From the NCBI GenBank assembly GCA_963575745.1, contig CAUYUJ010016882.1, forward strand, positions 620,969 to 684,968: 64,000 nucleotides of DNA. Direction: 5' to 3'. Positions 51,401-62,429 of this stretch are shown here, piece after piece (the stretch's first letter is position 1; every line of letters starts with the position of its first letter). The notes beneath the pieces were generated by a model that did not search any database, was not told where the DNA came from, and saw nothing but the letters and a program-made list of their open reading frames with translations. Source of the stretch: Prorocentrum cordatum (Eukaryota > Sar > Dinophyceae > Prorocentrales > Prorocentraceae). The position numbers were made by a program, and so were the translations under genes.

Positions 51401-51535
51401 CCGCCATCACCACCACCATCATCATCATCACCATCACCATCGCCATCGCCATCGCCATCATCATCAACAACATCATTATCATCGTCATCGTCGACGGCAT
51501 CAGCATCATCATCACCATCGTCGTCGTGCTGCTTC
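50345..51535. repeat. CTC then CAT/ATC triplet microsatellites
   Basis: CTC 50350-50390 and 50500-50540; CATCAT or ATCGTC from 50541 to 50900 and 51095-51530. Only 50930-51095 is of normal composition and shows short open frames without recognisable domains. Confidence 0.9.
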
Positions 51536-51669
51536 TGCTGATCCAAATCTCAACGCTTCGCATAATCCCACCAGCCCATCCAGAAAAGACGCCCAGGCGA
51601 GTTGCCCTGACCAGTCATGTGGAGGAGCACGCAGTGGAATACTGGCTGGGAAGCCGTCATACCTCAAGA

Positions 51670-52095
51670 GGGGAGGATGGAGGAGGAACCAGAGGAGGAG
51701 GCGGAGGAGGAGGAGGAGGAGCGGGAGGGGGAGAAGGGAGGAGGAAGAAGAAGGGAGGAGCGAGGAGGAAGATCAGTCGGATGAGGAAGAGGAAAAGGAG
51801 GAGGACGAAAAGAAAGGCCAGAAGCTTCTTCGATGCCTCCCGGAGTCTCTTCGGATGTCTCTTGAGAGTTTCTTGTGGGCCTGCTGGGGCGTCTTGAGGG
51901 CCTGCTGGCAGTCCTGGGGGCCTCTTAAAGCATCTTCGGTGCCTCAGGGGAGCCTCTTCGGGCCTCTTGGGGGTCTGTTGGGAGCCTCCTGGGGGCATAT
52001 TGGGTGCATCTTGGGAGCCTCTTGGGGCCTCCTGGGCGCCTCGTGGAGCCCTTTTCGGGCACTCTTGGAAGCCTCGTGGGTCATATTGGGGCAAT
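51670..52095. repeat. GGA tract, then CCTCTTGGGGGC minisatellite
   Basis: GGA/GAA triplets 51680-51820; from about 51835 to 52090 variants of GCCTCTTGGGGGCCT, the reverse complement of the CAGGAGGCCC/CCAAGAGGCC unit at 3.7-4.4 and 45.5-49.2 kb. Bases 52100-52740 show only a CTC run (52440-52480). Confidence 0.75.
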
Positions 52096-52743
52096 ATTGG
52101 AGGTGATCGATCAAAGATGGAAGGGGACTGAATTAAGGTTCCCCCCTGACGGAGGCAAAAATTTGACCAAAACCGGCGTACAATGAATGATTGTGGCCTT
52201 CTCACATTAAATCATCTTGGACGCTCTAACGCGCCGCGAACCCCCCCCGTCCACAGGTAGAGGGTAGGGGGCGGGGGAACCCCTTCTCCGAAGGGGAAGA
52301 AATAAGGGGGGTTGGAAGAGGAAACTCTCTCAACTACTCACGACTTCAAGGGCTGGTGAGATTCCTCGTCATCCTCTCCCCCCCCCCCTCCTCTTCCGCG
52401 TTCTATTTCTGCTCATGCTCACGCTCCACACCCTCCTTGTCTTCCTCCTCCTCCTCCTCCTCCTCTTTCTCCTCCTCCTCGGGTCTGACCGGCTCCTGTG
52501 ACCTAGGCGGCGCATTGCTCTCGTAGGCTCACTACCGACCTGCATTCCCCCATCCATCTCGGCGCAAAGCAGGCCACATGGAACAAGCACAGCGCCGCTG
52601 GCGAGGGTGCCCATACCGGACGCTGGACTCTGCCTGCGGCAACCCTGGCCCTGCGCCCGTGCCCGCCGCGGTGTCTTGCCGCCCTTGGCGGCCCCTCGCT
52701 GGCGCTCCCGTCCGCGACCACCCGAGGCATTGTGACGCTGGTG

Positions 52744-52898
52744 TTAAGTCGGGCCTGTCCCTTTACAGGAGGAATTCGAAGATAGCCAAAAAATACTCTG
52801 GGGATTTTTTGGGAGTTTTTTCGACCATGTTGGACTATTGTTTGGTATGTTTAATTTTTCGTCGAAAATCCCCCTGTAGGGGGACAGGCCCGACTTAA
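52744..52898. mobile_element. TTAA MITE, copy D, complete (155 bp)
   Basis: TTAAGTCGGGCCTGTCCCTT at the left, GGGGGACAGGCCCGACTTAA at the right; inner hairpins TTTACAGGAGG and CCCCTGTAGGGGG near the ends, AT-rich centre. Same length as copy A. The terminal inverted repeats are about 25 bp. Confidence 0.9.
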
Positions 52899-52899
52899 A

Positions 52900-54180
52900 G
52901 CTGGTGCGGAGCACCAATCTGGAGGCCTTCCTCCCGCGCATTGCGTGCTGGACGCGCTCGAAGCATTGGGCGCTCGCCCGTTCAGGAGAAGGTGCGGGCG
53001 GCCTCGGCGCTCCAGCGCATCCGCCCGCACCATCGCCTGGTCCGTGCTCCGCGTTGTGCTGAAGCAGCGAGCACCAGAGCGTCGTCTCTACCCGCCAACT
53101 GCCTGGCAGCAGAGTGATGGGGCACCCTGCATCGGCGCGGCCACGCCCGAGGCCCCCATCCTTTTCCGTGATCAGACTCCACATTGAGACCTGGCCACAC
53201 CTCGGCCGTGCGCCGCCCGCCGCAGCATCAGAAGCGGCAGCGCCATCCACGCGGCGCTGGCCGGGCCCCTGGCCGCACCGAGGGCACCGCGGGTGGCCGT
53301 CCGGCCGCCGCCTCGACGGCGCGGCAGCTCCTGGCGAGGAGTGCCGCGCGCAGGGGGCGGCAGCTGACCCCCCCGCCTGGGCCCCTGGCCGCAGCCGCAT
53401 CCCACCGTCGAGCGCCCTTCCGCCGCTCCACGCCGCCACCGAGCCGCTCCCACGGCCTCGGCGGCGCGCGGACGGCGCGCGAGCTCCCGGTGGGCACCGC
53501 GACCTCCGCACACCGGCGCTCGGCCCCACGCTGCTGGCGTCGAGCAGCTCTGCGCCCGTGCCGGCAGGAGCATCCACCAATCTCGGCCCCGGGGCTGTCC
53601 TGGCAAGGGCCTGCGTTGGTGTCAGCGGGCGCCCCCACGCGCGGGTTGCACCAAGTGACCCGAGGTGCCGCCGGGCGCGCTCGGGCCCGCCCCCTGGGCC
53701 GGCGCAGCACCCTTGGCGCCAGCCTGGCGCCGAGGAAGGGCAGCCCCGTGCTGGGCCAGCCAGGCGGCGGCAGAATGCGGCAGCCGCGGCAGTCGACTAG
53801 ACGTAAGAGTGACTTTTCGCCGGAGTGACCTTCGGTGCGGGCACAGATAGGCCCCCAGATGGCTGGAAGCGAAAAGGTGAGGTAGCAGCTGCTTGCGCGC
53901 GTGTGTTTGGCCCCCCACGCGGCCCCAGAAAAGCCGCGCACCAAAGGCCGCTCTTACCCAGGGTCGCTCGCTCGTGCAGCCGAGACAGGCGGCGGCGCAG
54001 GGCCGGTGGACGGAAAGAGCAGCGAGGACTTCGACGAGGTTGTGGCTCTCTTGTTCGAGCTCCTTGCTGGCCAGAGGTTGCTCTCCGTCGTGTCAGCGGG
54101 ATCTGCTCATGATCGCAGAGGGTGTCGCAGAATGCGGCGGGCCCGTCAGGAGCGCGAAATCTCGCTCAAGATCGCTCCTC
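52900..54180. other. GC-rich stretch without a supported gene
   Basis: Open frames exist on both strands (for example the minus frame with VETTLWCSLLQHNAEH near 53050) because stop codons are rare at this GC content. No domain or splice pattern is convincing. Confidence 0.4.
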
Positions 54181-54222
54181 TTCCTCCTCCTCCTCCTCCT
54201 CCTCCTCCTCCTCCTCCATTCC
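54180..54222. repeat. CTC triplet run
   Basis: CTC microsatellite of about 40 bp. Confidence 0.9.
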
Positions 54223-54349
54223 TTTTCCTTGTAAATAATTTTTCTCTGTCGCATCCCGAGGCCAGTTTGTTGGGGCGGGCTGGCCGTTTCGCCTGAGACT
54301 TATTCACCACGTATGACCCTGAAGCTTAGAATGTAGCAACAGTTTCACA

Positions 54350-54477
54350 GATGGAGGGCGGGCGGTTTTCAAAATGTGGTTCTCGCCTTAGCGCCGCGCG
54401 CATTCGTTTTGAACGTTTGCAAAAGTTTCACGGATTGAAGGCGGGTCGTTTTCAAAATGTGGTTGTCACCCTAGCGC

Positions 54478-54575
<98 letters not shown>

Positions 54576-55005
54576 CATACACACACAGTTGTTTTAGAGA
54601 TTTGCAAGAGCTTCACGGAATGAGGGCAGGGGGGTTCAATGTGTGGTTCTCGCTTTAGCGCCGCGAACATTCGTTTTCAACATGTGCAAGAGCTTCACGG
54701 ATTGAGGGTGGGTGGTTTTCAAAGTGTGGTCGCTTTAGCGCCGCGCACATTCTTTTTCAAAATTTGCAGGAGTTTCACGCATTCGGGGCGGGTCGTTTTC
54801 AAAATGTGGTTTTCGCTTCAGCGCCTCGCACACTCGTATTCGAAATTGGCAAGAGCTTCACACATTGAGGGCGGGTCGTTTTCAAAATGCGGTTCTCGCT
54901 TCAGCGCCGCGTACATTCGTTTAAAACTTTTGCAAGATCTTCACAGATTGAGGGCAGCTCCTTTTAAACATGTGGTTCCCGCCTAAGCGCCGCGCACATT
55001 CATTG
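54350..55005. repeat. About 83-bp tandem array, seven copies, split by a CA microsatellite
   Basis: Copies carry TTTTCAAAATGTGGTTCTCG and CTTTAGCGCCGCGCACATTCG at about 54366, 54450, 54633, 54715, 54797, 54880 and 54963. In the second copy a CA run (54481-54536) followed by a GCAC run (54537-54580) has expanded from the CGCACAC of the unit itself. Confidence 0.85.
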
Positions 55006-55039
55006 ATTAAAGTAGCAAGAGTTTCAAGTATTCCCATAA

Positions 55040-55240
55040 TCCAACTACACATCAAAAATCGCGTTTTGGAAGGATTCCGGATTTTGCGGGTGCAATTGTT
55101 ACGTTGATTCGCGGTGTTGTCCCAAGAACATCGTTTTGGCGCGATTCAGGATCGTCAAAACGCAACAGTCAGGTTGATCCGTGGCGTTGGATTCCCGAGA
55201 ACAACGTTTTGGCATGCTTCAGGGTCGTGGAACGGTAGGG
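55040..55240. repeat. About 70-bp repeat, three copies
   Basis: AACATCGTTTTGGCGCGATT, AACAACGTTTTGGCATGCTT and an earlier CGCGTTTTGGAAGGATTC share a GTTGATTCG/GTTGATCCG part. Diverged tandem repeat. Confidence 0.55.
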
Positions 55241-55311
55241 CCTGTGAAGAGGGAGTTTGGAGGGCGGGTTTACTTCAACATCGTTGATGACTCTTGGGTT
55301 TACACTGGTCT

Positions 55312-55432
55312 TCCTCCTCCTCCTCCTCCTCCTCCTCCTCCTCCTGCTCCTCATCCTGCTCCCGCTCCTCCTCCTCCTCCTCCTCCTCCTCCTCCTCCTC
55401 CTCCTCCTCCTCCTCCTCCTCCTCCCGGGCCG
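55312..55432. repeat. CTC triplet microsatellite
   Basis: CTC run with CTG interruptions. Bases 55435-56260 are GC-rich without a supported gene. Confidence 0.95.
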
Positions 55433-56261
55433 CTGGCCTGCGCAGCCTGCCGCGACCCGCAGGTGACGACGCGAGGGACGTCAGGTTCATCGGCCTCTCG
55501 GACCCGGAGGGGCATGGGAGTGCCCAGCGAAGAGGCGGGGGAAAGGGAAAGCATGTTGGAGGCTATCTTGGGCTATCGGGCTGTAGGGCTATTGGGGACC
55601 ATCTCGGTCTACCAGGGGCCCTATTTGGGCATTATTGAACACTCTGACCGCTCGCGCAACCCTACGTCCAGGCCCAGGGGGGGAGTAGGAGAAGAGGTAA
55701 GCCCTTCCCCAGAGGGGAAGCAAGGGGGTCGAGTGAACGAACTCCCTGAACCAGGGGAGGGGGAGGAAGGGGGAAGGGGGAAGGCTCGATGGGGGCTCCG
55801 GAGAACTCCAGAGCCCGCGCCCGAGGCCAGGCCCCCCATGAGTCCTTCCACTCCAGTCGAGAGCTATGGGAGCCCGTGAGCCGGCCAGCAGACCCAGACA
55901 GGGGCCTCGCCTACGGCGCGCCCTCGCCCTCGGCGGAAGGCCAGCGGAAGGCCAGCGAGGGCCCCAGCGGACCTGCAGTGTCGGCAGGCCTGCCGGCGGA
56001 AGCTCGGCGGCAGGCGGCGGAAGCAGGAGCAAGGCGTCCACGGTTGCAGGCTCGGGGCCCCCGGAGTCGGCCAGCCGCCGGCGAGCGTGCCGAGGGGGCC
56101 TCGGGCGGGGGCGCTCCCGGAGCGGTGTGGGCCCCAGGGGCGGCCGGCTCACTGCAGCGGCGGCGGCGCCGCCGCCGGCAGCGAGGCCGCGTCCCTGGCG
56201 AGGCCTCCGCGAGCGGCGTCGCCCCCCGGTGTCAAGCAGTGGCGAAGCGTCCTGGCTCGCC

Positions 56262-56436
56262 TATAGCCCTACCAAACACTGTTCTAAGAACCTTTTGTGG
56301 TTCCCACGAAAGGTTCTCAGAACATTTCTGGCGGAGTCTGTTTTGTTTTTTAGCACGTCGGGTTTATGTTCTAAGAACATCGCCTTTGTTCTTAGAACAT
56401 TTCTGGGTTCTAAGAACACTTCGTGGTAGGACTATG
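56262..56436. mobile_element. Short MITE packed with GTTCTAAGAAC palindromes
   Basis: The left end TATAGCCCTACCA matches the inverted right end CATAGTCCTACCA. Inside lie five palindromes: GTTCTAAGAAC at 56281, 56370 and 56407, GTTCTCAGAAC at 56313 and GTTCTTAGAAC at 56389. About 175 bp, AT-richer than its surroundings, no coding capacity. Confidence 0.65.
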
Positions 56437-56694
56437 GGAATGCCGGGACGGTCGGTCCCTGCTCAACGGTGGGCGGCGCGGTGGCGGACAGCACGTTGCG
56501 GCAGCGCCGCCGTCGCCGCCAGCAAGGCGCAGAGAGCCTTCGCGTGCGCTGCGCGCGGCCTCCGACAAGGCAGCAGCCTGCGCCCCTCGGGCGCCTCGGG
56601 AGGCGCAGGGCGGCGCACGGCACCCAGTGCCTAGTGGGCATGCCGAGACGCGGAGGCGGCGCTGCGGCTGCTCACCGAGCGCGGTCCACAACTC

Positions 56695-56876
56695 CATCTC
56701 CCTCCTCCTCTTCCTCCTCCTCCTCCTCCTCCTCCTCCTCCTCCTCCTCCGCTGGCTCCAGCCGGCTCCAGCCGCCTGGACTAGCCAGCGGGGGCCCATC
56801 CTGGCACACAGCAGTCGGGCAGGCGCGGGGGGGCTGAGAGGGGACAACGGGGAGCGTAGAGTGCAGGGGGTCGTCG

Positions 56877-56913
<37 letters not shown>

Positions 56914-57115
56914 TGTCTCCCGCGCGGCGGGCGCCGCGAGACGCGCGGGCACGAGCTGGACGGCGCCCTGGCGGCGGCGCCGCCCGCGGCGTCGCCGGCG
57001 CTGGCGGGAGCGGCGCGCAGAGGCGGTCGCCCTGGTGCTGAGGGGAGGGGAGGGGCCTCCTCCTCCTCCTACTCCTCCTCCTCCTACTCCTCCTCCTCTT
57101 CCTCCTCCTGGAACT
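56695..57115. other. CTC and GTC runs, GC-rich sequence, no gene
   Basis: CTC run 56700-56752, GTC run 56868-56915, CTC run 57058-57110; between them GC-rich sequence without a convincing frame. The DIRS-like element starts after this. Confidence 0.7.
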
Positions 57116-57219
57116 GTGAGGGCAGAGCATTGATCGCACGAACCCCGCGGCCGTTTCCAACCTCAAAGGTTTTCTGCTGCGCCTGAGGGGTGCACTGGCC
57201 TTCCCCGCAGTCGACCCGC

Positions 57220-58719
57220 ATGCTGTGGGCCAATATTGGGAGCCTCGCGGCGATCAACCTGGCTGTCACCAGCGGGCTCACCGCGTTCTCGGCGTGGGTG
57301 ATCCGCGGGGTTTTCTCGAACGCCGCCCAGTCGGCTCGCGCCGCGGGGCGGGCCGAGGTCATCTGTCCCGAGATCCCCCCCCCCACGTGCCACTGCCACT
57401 GCGTGTGCGAGTCGACGCCGTGCGGGGGCACCACGGACTTCGAGCTGCTGGCGGGGGCCTTCATATCGCTGCTCTTCGGCATCGTGCAGGTGTTGCTGAC
57501 GTGCACCAATGGCGTTTGTCGGCGTTGGGGCTCCAGGGCCGCCAGCTCCAGCTCCGCTTCCTCGGGGGGCGGACGGGTGGCCCTTGCCGACGGGTGCCCG
57601 AGCGACAGCGTTACGGAGAACGTTCGTGAAGTCCGTTGGCGCGGATGAGGAGTTGTTACACGAGCGACTCTTCCTGAGTGACATGGTGAATGGTGTTGTA
57701 ACGGCAGCCTTGCCGGATTACGACGTCTACGATGAGGACTACAGCGACTCGGGCACGTTCGAGCTGGTGCGTTTCCTCGGTGACAGCGGGGAGCTGCCGA
57801 TCGGGGTGGGGGCGACCAACCTGTACAGGTTCGCGGCGGCGCCATCGGACGCGGAGGTGCAGCAGCTGCTCGCGGAGGCGCAGGCGGTGGTCGCGCTTCG
57901 CCCCGCGGCGCCAGCGGCGGCGGCAGGGACCGCAGGCGGCGCGCTGGGCGGCGCTGTAGCGTCGGTGGGCGGAGGCGCGGTGCCCGCTTCCTGGGATGCC
58001 AGCGCCTCGGCCCGTCCTAGTTCGGCAGCTGGCAAACTACCAAGGAAAGATCGACGCGTTCTGCGAGGAGCGGATCAAGTGGAACCAGAGCGCGGTGGCT
58101 TCGCATGGCAGCGACCAGGCCGTTGGCGACGATGTGCGTACGTTGTCGGTGGTCTATGGGCCTGGCGGTCAGCGACGGCGGGAGTTCAGGAAGTCGGTGC
58201 AGGAGATGACGATGGCCGATTTCGACGATTTCCCCCTCGCTGGTCCTCGCCCTTGCGAGTGGCACTGCAGGGAGACCATCAAGATGGCCGAGGGCCCGCG
58301 GGCTCAGCACTCCAAGTGGCTGATGGAGGCTCGGATCCCCGACGGTGACAGGTCGACCCACGAGGACTCGAACTTGGCGCTGATCCAGGAGCTCGCGGTG
58401 ACCTACGACGGGCTCAACATTATGAACCTGGCGTGCATGGAGGTTGCGGTGCGCAGGCGGCAGCTGATCGCGGAGGCGCACCACGCCAACCCGTCGTCGC
58501 CGAACTACGAGGGCGCGGCCCATTCCATGGCCGACGGGCTGCGCGCTGGAGGAGCGCCGGCGGCCCCGGCGCTGGCAGCCCGCGTCTCGGAGAGGCTCCG
58601 CGCCGAGGCGGCGATCGCGATGAAAAAGCGCAAGGCGGCCGAGAACCGCGCGCTCCGCGGCAAGCCTAAGGGAGATGGCAGCAGCCGGGGCGGCGGCGGG
58701 GCCGCCGGGGATGGCTAGT
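57220..58719 (+). pseudogene. DIRS-like element, gag-like region, three frames
   Basis: 57220-57500 (MLWANIGSLAAINLAVTSGL; Cys-rich CHCHCVCES; then a hydrophobic segment FELLAGAFISLLFGIVQVLL) resembles the membrane-segment start of dinoflagellate DIRS-type gag proteins. 57600-57930 continues one frame over (LPDYDVYDEDYSDSGTFELV). 58015-58716 reads RQLANYQGKIDAFCEERIKW to RREFRKSVQEMTMADFDDFP, PDGDRSTHEDSNLALIQELA and a basic tail, ending at TAG. It would form the particle or bind RNA in an active element. Two frame changes make this copy defective. The gap 58720-59080 is GC-rich without a clear frame. Confidence 0.5.
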
Positions 58720-59080
58720 GTCAAGCGATGGGAGGTCGAAGCGGCTTGACGGCCTCCCGCGCACAGCCAGAGCCCCGGCGCAGTGGAACCCCGCTCAGGT
58801 GAGCTCAGCCTGGGCGGGGGTGTCTCAGAGCATGCTGGAGGCCTCAGCGCCGCCGGCGTTTTTGGAGGCAGGCGCCGCCGCCCGACAGCGGGACATCTTC
58901 CCGCTGCCCAGGCTCGCTCTCGGAGTCCTGGATCGCGAGGTGCGGCCCAGTCGTTCGACGACGCGACGACTCCATCGTCGTTTCGCCATCGCCAAGAGGG
59001 TGAACAGGTCCGTCGACGCCCTGAACTCCATGTAATTCGGCGCCAGGACTTGGCGCGCCACTCCAGGTGCCTCTGAGATT

Positions 59081-60080
59081 GTGAGCCTGCCGCAGTGCCG
59101 GCGCGCTGTCTTGGGTTTCTTGGTCTCTCGTGTCCGCGAGCTTGGGCGCCCGCCCCCTGGCCTCGCTCGCTCAGGAGCCCTTCAGGAGCTCCGAGTTTCT
59201 AAGCACTCTTACGCGGGGGGTCTTGGGCAGGGTGCCAGGGCCCCCATGGTTTTGCATGATTTGTCGCTCCCTGGCATGGAGCGATCTCCTGCAGATATGG
59301 TCTCGGTCTTGGCGGGTGCCCCAGGCGATTGCCTCCGCGATTTCGAGGAACGAATGCTTGTCGACGCCGCTGCCCGGAGCGCGCTGGCAGAGCAGGCGGG
59401 AAAGATGCCGCCCTACAGTGACCCTCTTTTGAAGAAGCAAGACGGCTTCGGAGCTTTCGCCTCGACGTTAGCCCCCAGGGGTCTCGTCAGGTTCACGCGT
59501 CGCCCTGCCGCTAGGATAGGTGCTTTCTCCGTGCTGAAAAAGTCTGGGGAGCAGCGTCTGGTCCTGGACTGTAGACAGTGCCGTCTTAGATTTGCCCCCG
59601 CGCCTCACACTGAGCTCGGGGGCTTCAATGCCCTTAGTGATCTCGGACCCCCCGTCGATCAGGCCCTGCGTTGGGCTGAAGCGGATATCCAGTACTGTTT
59701 CTACGAGTGTGGGATCCCAGACGGCCTCTCGGACCTCTGCGAGATGGACCTGTCTGTGAATGATTTGATAGCATCCGGGGTGCCAGAGGAGATGTTCAAA
59801 CATTTCCACGGGGACGGAGTGGTTTCGATGTGTTTGACGGTGTTACCCATGGGCTTTACCTGGTCTTTCTGGCTCGTCCAGGAGTATCACGTTCAGGTCG
59901 ATTTGCGAGATGTTTCGGAGCGATCGATCCTGGTCGACGGCCATCCTGCACCCGGCATCGGCGTGGGGGACACGGTGCACATGGGATACTGCGACAACCT
60001 CAACGCTGGGTCTTTTTCGAGCGAGCTGGCGGGAAGCCTGCGTGATAAGGTTCAGGGTCAGATGAAGGAGATGGTATCAG
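59081..60080 (+). pseudogene. DIRS-like element, reverse transcriptase
   Basis: RSALAEQAGKMPPYSDPLLK leads into RT fingers (GLVRFTRRPAARIGAFSVLK; EQRLVLDCRQCRLRF), an Asp-containing palm block (SDLCEMDLSVNDLIASGVPE), LPMGFTWSFWLVQEYH and the catalytic turn MGYCDNLNAG (TAC at 59987). The usual Y-x-D-D is Y-C-D-N here, keeping the first Asp and replacing the second. The frame shifts just after KEMVSA (60080-60082) into the RNase H frame. Confidence 0.65.
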
Positions 60081-60081
60081 C

Positions 60082-61080
60082 ATGCACGACGTCACGGGAC
60101 CCGATCTCGCTGCCCGCGTGCTGGGTTCGATCTTGGACGGATCACGCGGGGCGCTGCGCCCCGACCCAGAGATGCCTTGGAAGCTGATCGTTGTTTTCGA
60201 CTGGTTTAGCGAGGGGCCCGTGGTCTCAGGGAAGGTGGTGGAGAGGTTGATGGGTCATTTTAAATACATCGCCATGCTCAACAGGAGTGCGCTGTCAGTC
60301 TTGCGCCATCTGCATGACTTTGTCGCGCAGAGCGAAGAGCCCGAGCGTCTCTGGCCGACCTGCTGGAAAGAATGTCGTCCGGTCGCTGGCGCGCCCCCTC
60401 TTTGTGTGTCTGATCTTCGCCAACGGTGGAATCCGACCTTGACTTGCACTGATGCGTCTCCAACAGGATGTGGAGTTTGTCAACGAGAGCCAGGAGAGGC
60501 TGAGATTCGTGGTCTTGGGAGGTGGAACGAGAGGTGGAGGTTCAAGAGGCTGTCCCCTGATCAGTGGGCCCCGCGTTCTCATGCTTTGGGTCTCAACCCC
60601 CTGGAGGACATCGCTAGCGCTGGCCATGTTGGGGCTCCTGGGGTCTCGCAAGAAGGGCCCTGGGAGGACGCTGGTGACTGGGATTCTTTTAGGCACGAGG
60701 GGGGGCCCGACTTTTCCGAGGCACCCGCTGGGTTCTTGAAGGGTGAGGACTGGGACGTGGTTCTCTTTAGCGGTTGGCGTTTTCATGAGGAGCATATCAC
60801 GCTGAAGGGAGGGAGGACCGTCGTTCTGGCATTGAGGAGATCGTTTCGTGCTGATCGAAATTTTGGGAAGCGTCACGTTCTGTTGGTGGATAACATGGGC
60901 CTCTGTTTTGCCTTGTCAAAGGGGCGCGCTTGCTCGTGCGATTTGCTCAGAGTATGCCAGCAGGCGGGGGCTGTGTTGTTGGCTACCAACAGCCGGCTCT
61001 GTCCGCGATGGGTTCCCAGCGAGCTCAACGTCGCTGATGAGCCTTCCAGGCGGCCGCTCTGGCAGGACCGCCAGCGCAGG
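60082..61080 (+). pseudogene. DIRS-like element, RT connection and RNase H
   Basis: The frame carries VVERLMGHFKYIAMLNRSAL (RT thumb/connection), then an RNase H-like domain: TCTDASPTGCGVC with the first catalytic Asp, VVLALRRSFRADRNFGKRHV, VDNMGLCFALSKGRACSCD and PRWVPSELNVADEPSR. These blocks are the ones found between RT and recombinase in DIRS/YR retroelements. After 61080 it becomes Ala/Gly-rich linker up to about 61450. Confidence 0.65.
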
Positions 61081-61462
61081 GCCGACCCTGCTTCCGCTCG
61101 GGGGCGAGACGAGGCAGCTGAGCCTGGGCGCGAGGCGCGGAACAGGCGTGACATCGTCCTCGGGCTTGGCGCGGACTTCATCGCGGAGCCTCCGGGGCTC
61201 GAGCGCCGGCGCGCTGGCGGCGGCGGCCGCGGCGGGTCTTTGGGGGGCGCGTTGCCTGACAGCGGCAGCCTCGCAACCCCCGGACCTGCGGGGGGGCCCG
61301 CCGCTGAGGGCGCGGCAGGCGCTGGAGCGGACGGCGCAGAATCGGCAGGCCGCCGAGGCTGCCGACCCGCGCTGGGCGCTGCTGGCCTGGAGGGGAAAGA
61401 AGTCGCGCCTCGAGGAGAGAAGCATTTCAAAGAAGGTGACCGAGGACTACGAGTTCTAACCT

Positions 61463-62378
61463 GGCGGGGTTCAGGGACTTCTGTACGGGGAACGGGCTGC
61501 CGCCAGGGATCAGCGCGGCGACGGACCTCGCGCCGGTCGACTACTTCGACGCGAAGTTCCTGGACGGATGCGGCCCGTCGCTGGCCGAGAAGACGACGGC
61601 CGCAGTGCAGTTCGCGGAGGCCCGCGCCGAGAACGGCCAGGCGCGGCCGCTGGTGAGGGCGCAGAGGGCGCTCAATGGGTGGAGGAAGGAGGCGCCGCCG
61701 ACCAGCCCCCTGCCGCCCCCGCGGGTGCTTGCGGCAGCGATCGCGAACTTCGCCGCCCACGCGGGTCGCCACGACATAATGCTGTACTTATGCGCGTGCT
61801 TCGCGTGCTACCTGAGGCCGTCGGAAGGGCTCAGCATTCGAGACAAGGATGCGGTTCCTCCTGTTGCGGTGGCTGGACAGGGCTTCGGCAACTGCACGGT
61901 GATAACCAGGGGCTCGGGCGAGAAGATGCCAGACAAGGTCGGGGCGCTCGACAACAGTATCCTCCTCGATCAGATGTACCTGCCGAACTCGGGCATCGCG
62001 CTGCAAAGGCGCGCCCGCGGGCGGGACAGGAGCGCCCTCTTGTTCGACTTCGCTCTGAAGGACGCTCACGAGATGATGAACAAGGCCGCCGTCCATCTCG
62101 GGCGGCAGGATGGCCCGTCGCTGCACCAGTGCAGGCACGGAGGCGCCGCCCACGACCTCGTCGGAAAGATTCGCGACAGGGCGACGGTCATGGCGAGAGG
62201 AAGGTGGCAGACCGAGTCGTCGGTCAGACGTTGTACCAGGATAGGGAAAGCGCAGAACTTGCTCGCGCAGCTGGGCCCCCCAGTGCTGGAGCACGCCAAG
62301 AGGTGCGCGCACGGGCTCGACAGCGTGCTCCTCGGCCGCAAGGCGCCGCTGCTCCCGGCACGAGGCGGGCGAAGATAG
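61463..62378 (+). pseudogene. DIRS-like element, tyrosine recombinase with Tyr-to-Cys change
   Basis: From about AGFRDFCTGNGLPPG the frame continues APVDYFDAKFLDGCGPSLAE, then box I (LYLCACFACYLRPSEGLSI, Arg present), LHQCRHGGAAHD (His-x-x-Arg), RGRW, and SSVRRCTRIGKA where the catalytic Tyr is expected; the codon at 62232-62234 is TGT. Without Tyr the integration step should fail. The frame itself is intact to TAG 62378. DIRS-type elements use this enzyme to integrate circular cDNA. Confidence 0.65.
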
Positions 62379-62429
62379 CGCCGACGCCATCCCGAGGGCC
62401 GACGGCCCAGCGGGGGCGCGCGAGGAGGC

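Noticed and set aside
49020-52106. Asp/Met/His-rich proteins around 50-51.5 kb
   Set aside because: CAT/ATC microsatellite translated on both strands.
52744-53580. 278-aa minus-strand protein
   Set aside because: Its frame runs into the MITE at 52744-52898 and its composition only reflects GC-rich DNA.
56270-56430. Heat-shock elements
   Set aside because: TTC and GAA are three bases apart, not two, so the palindromes do not fit the consensus.
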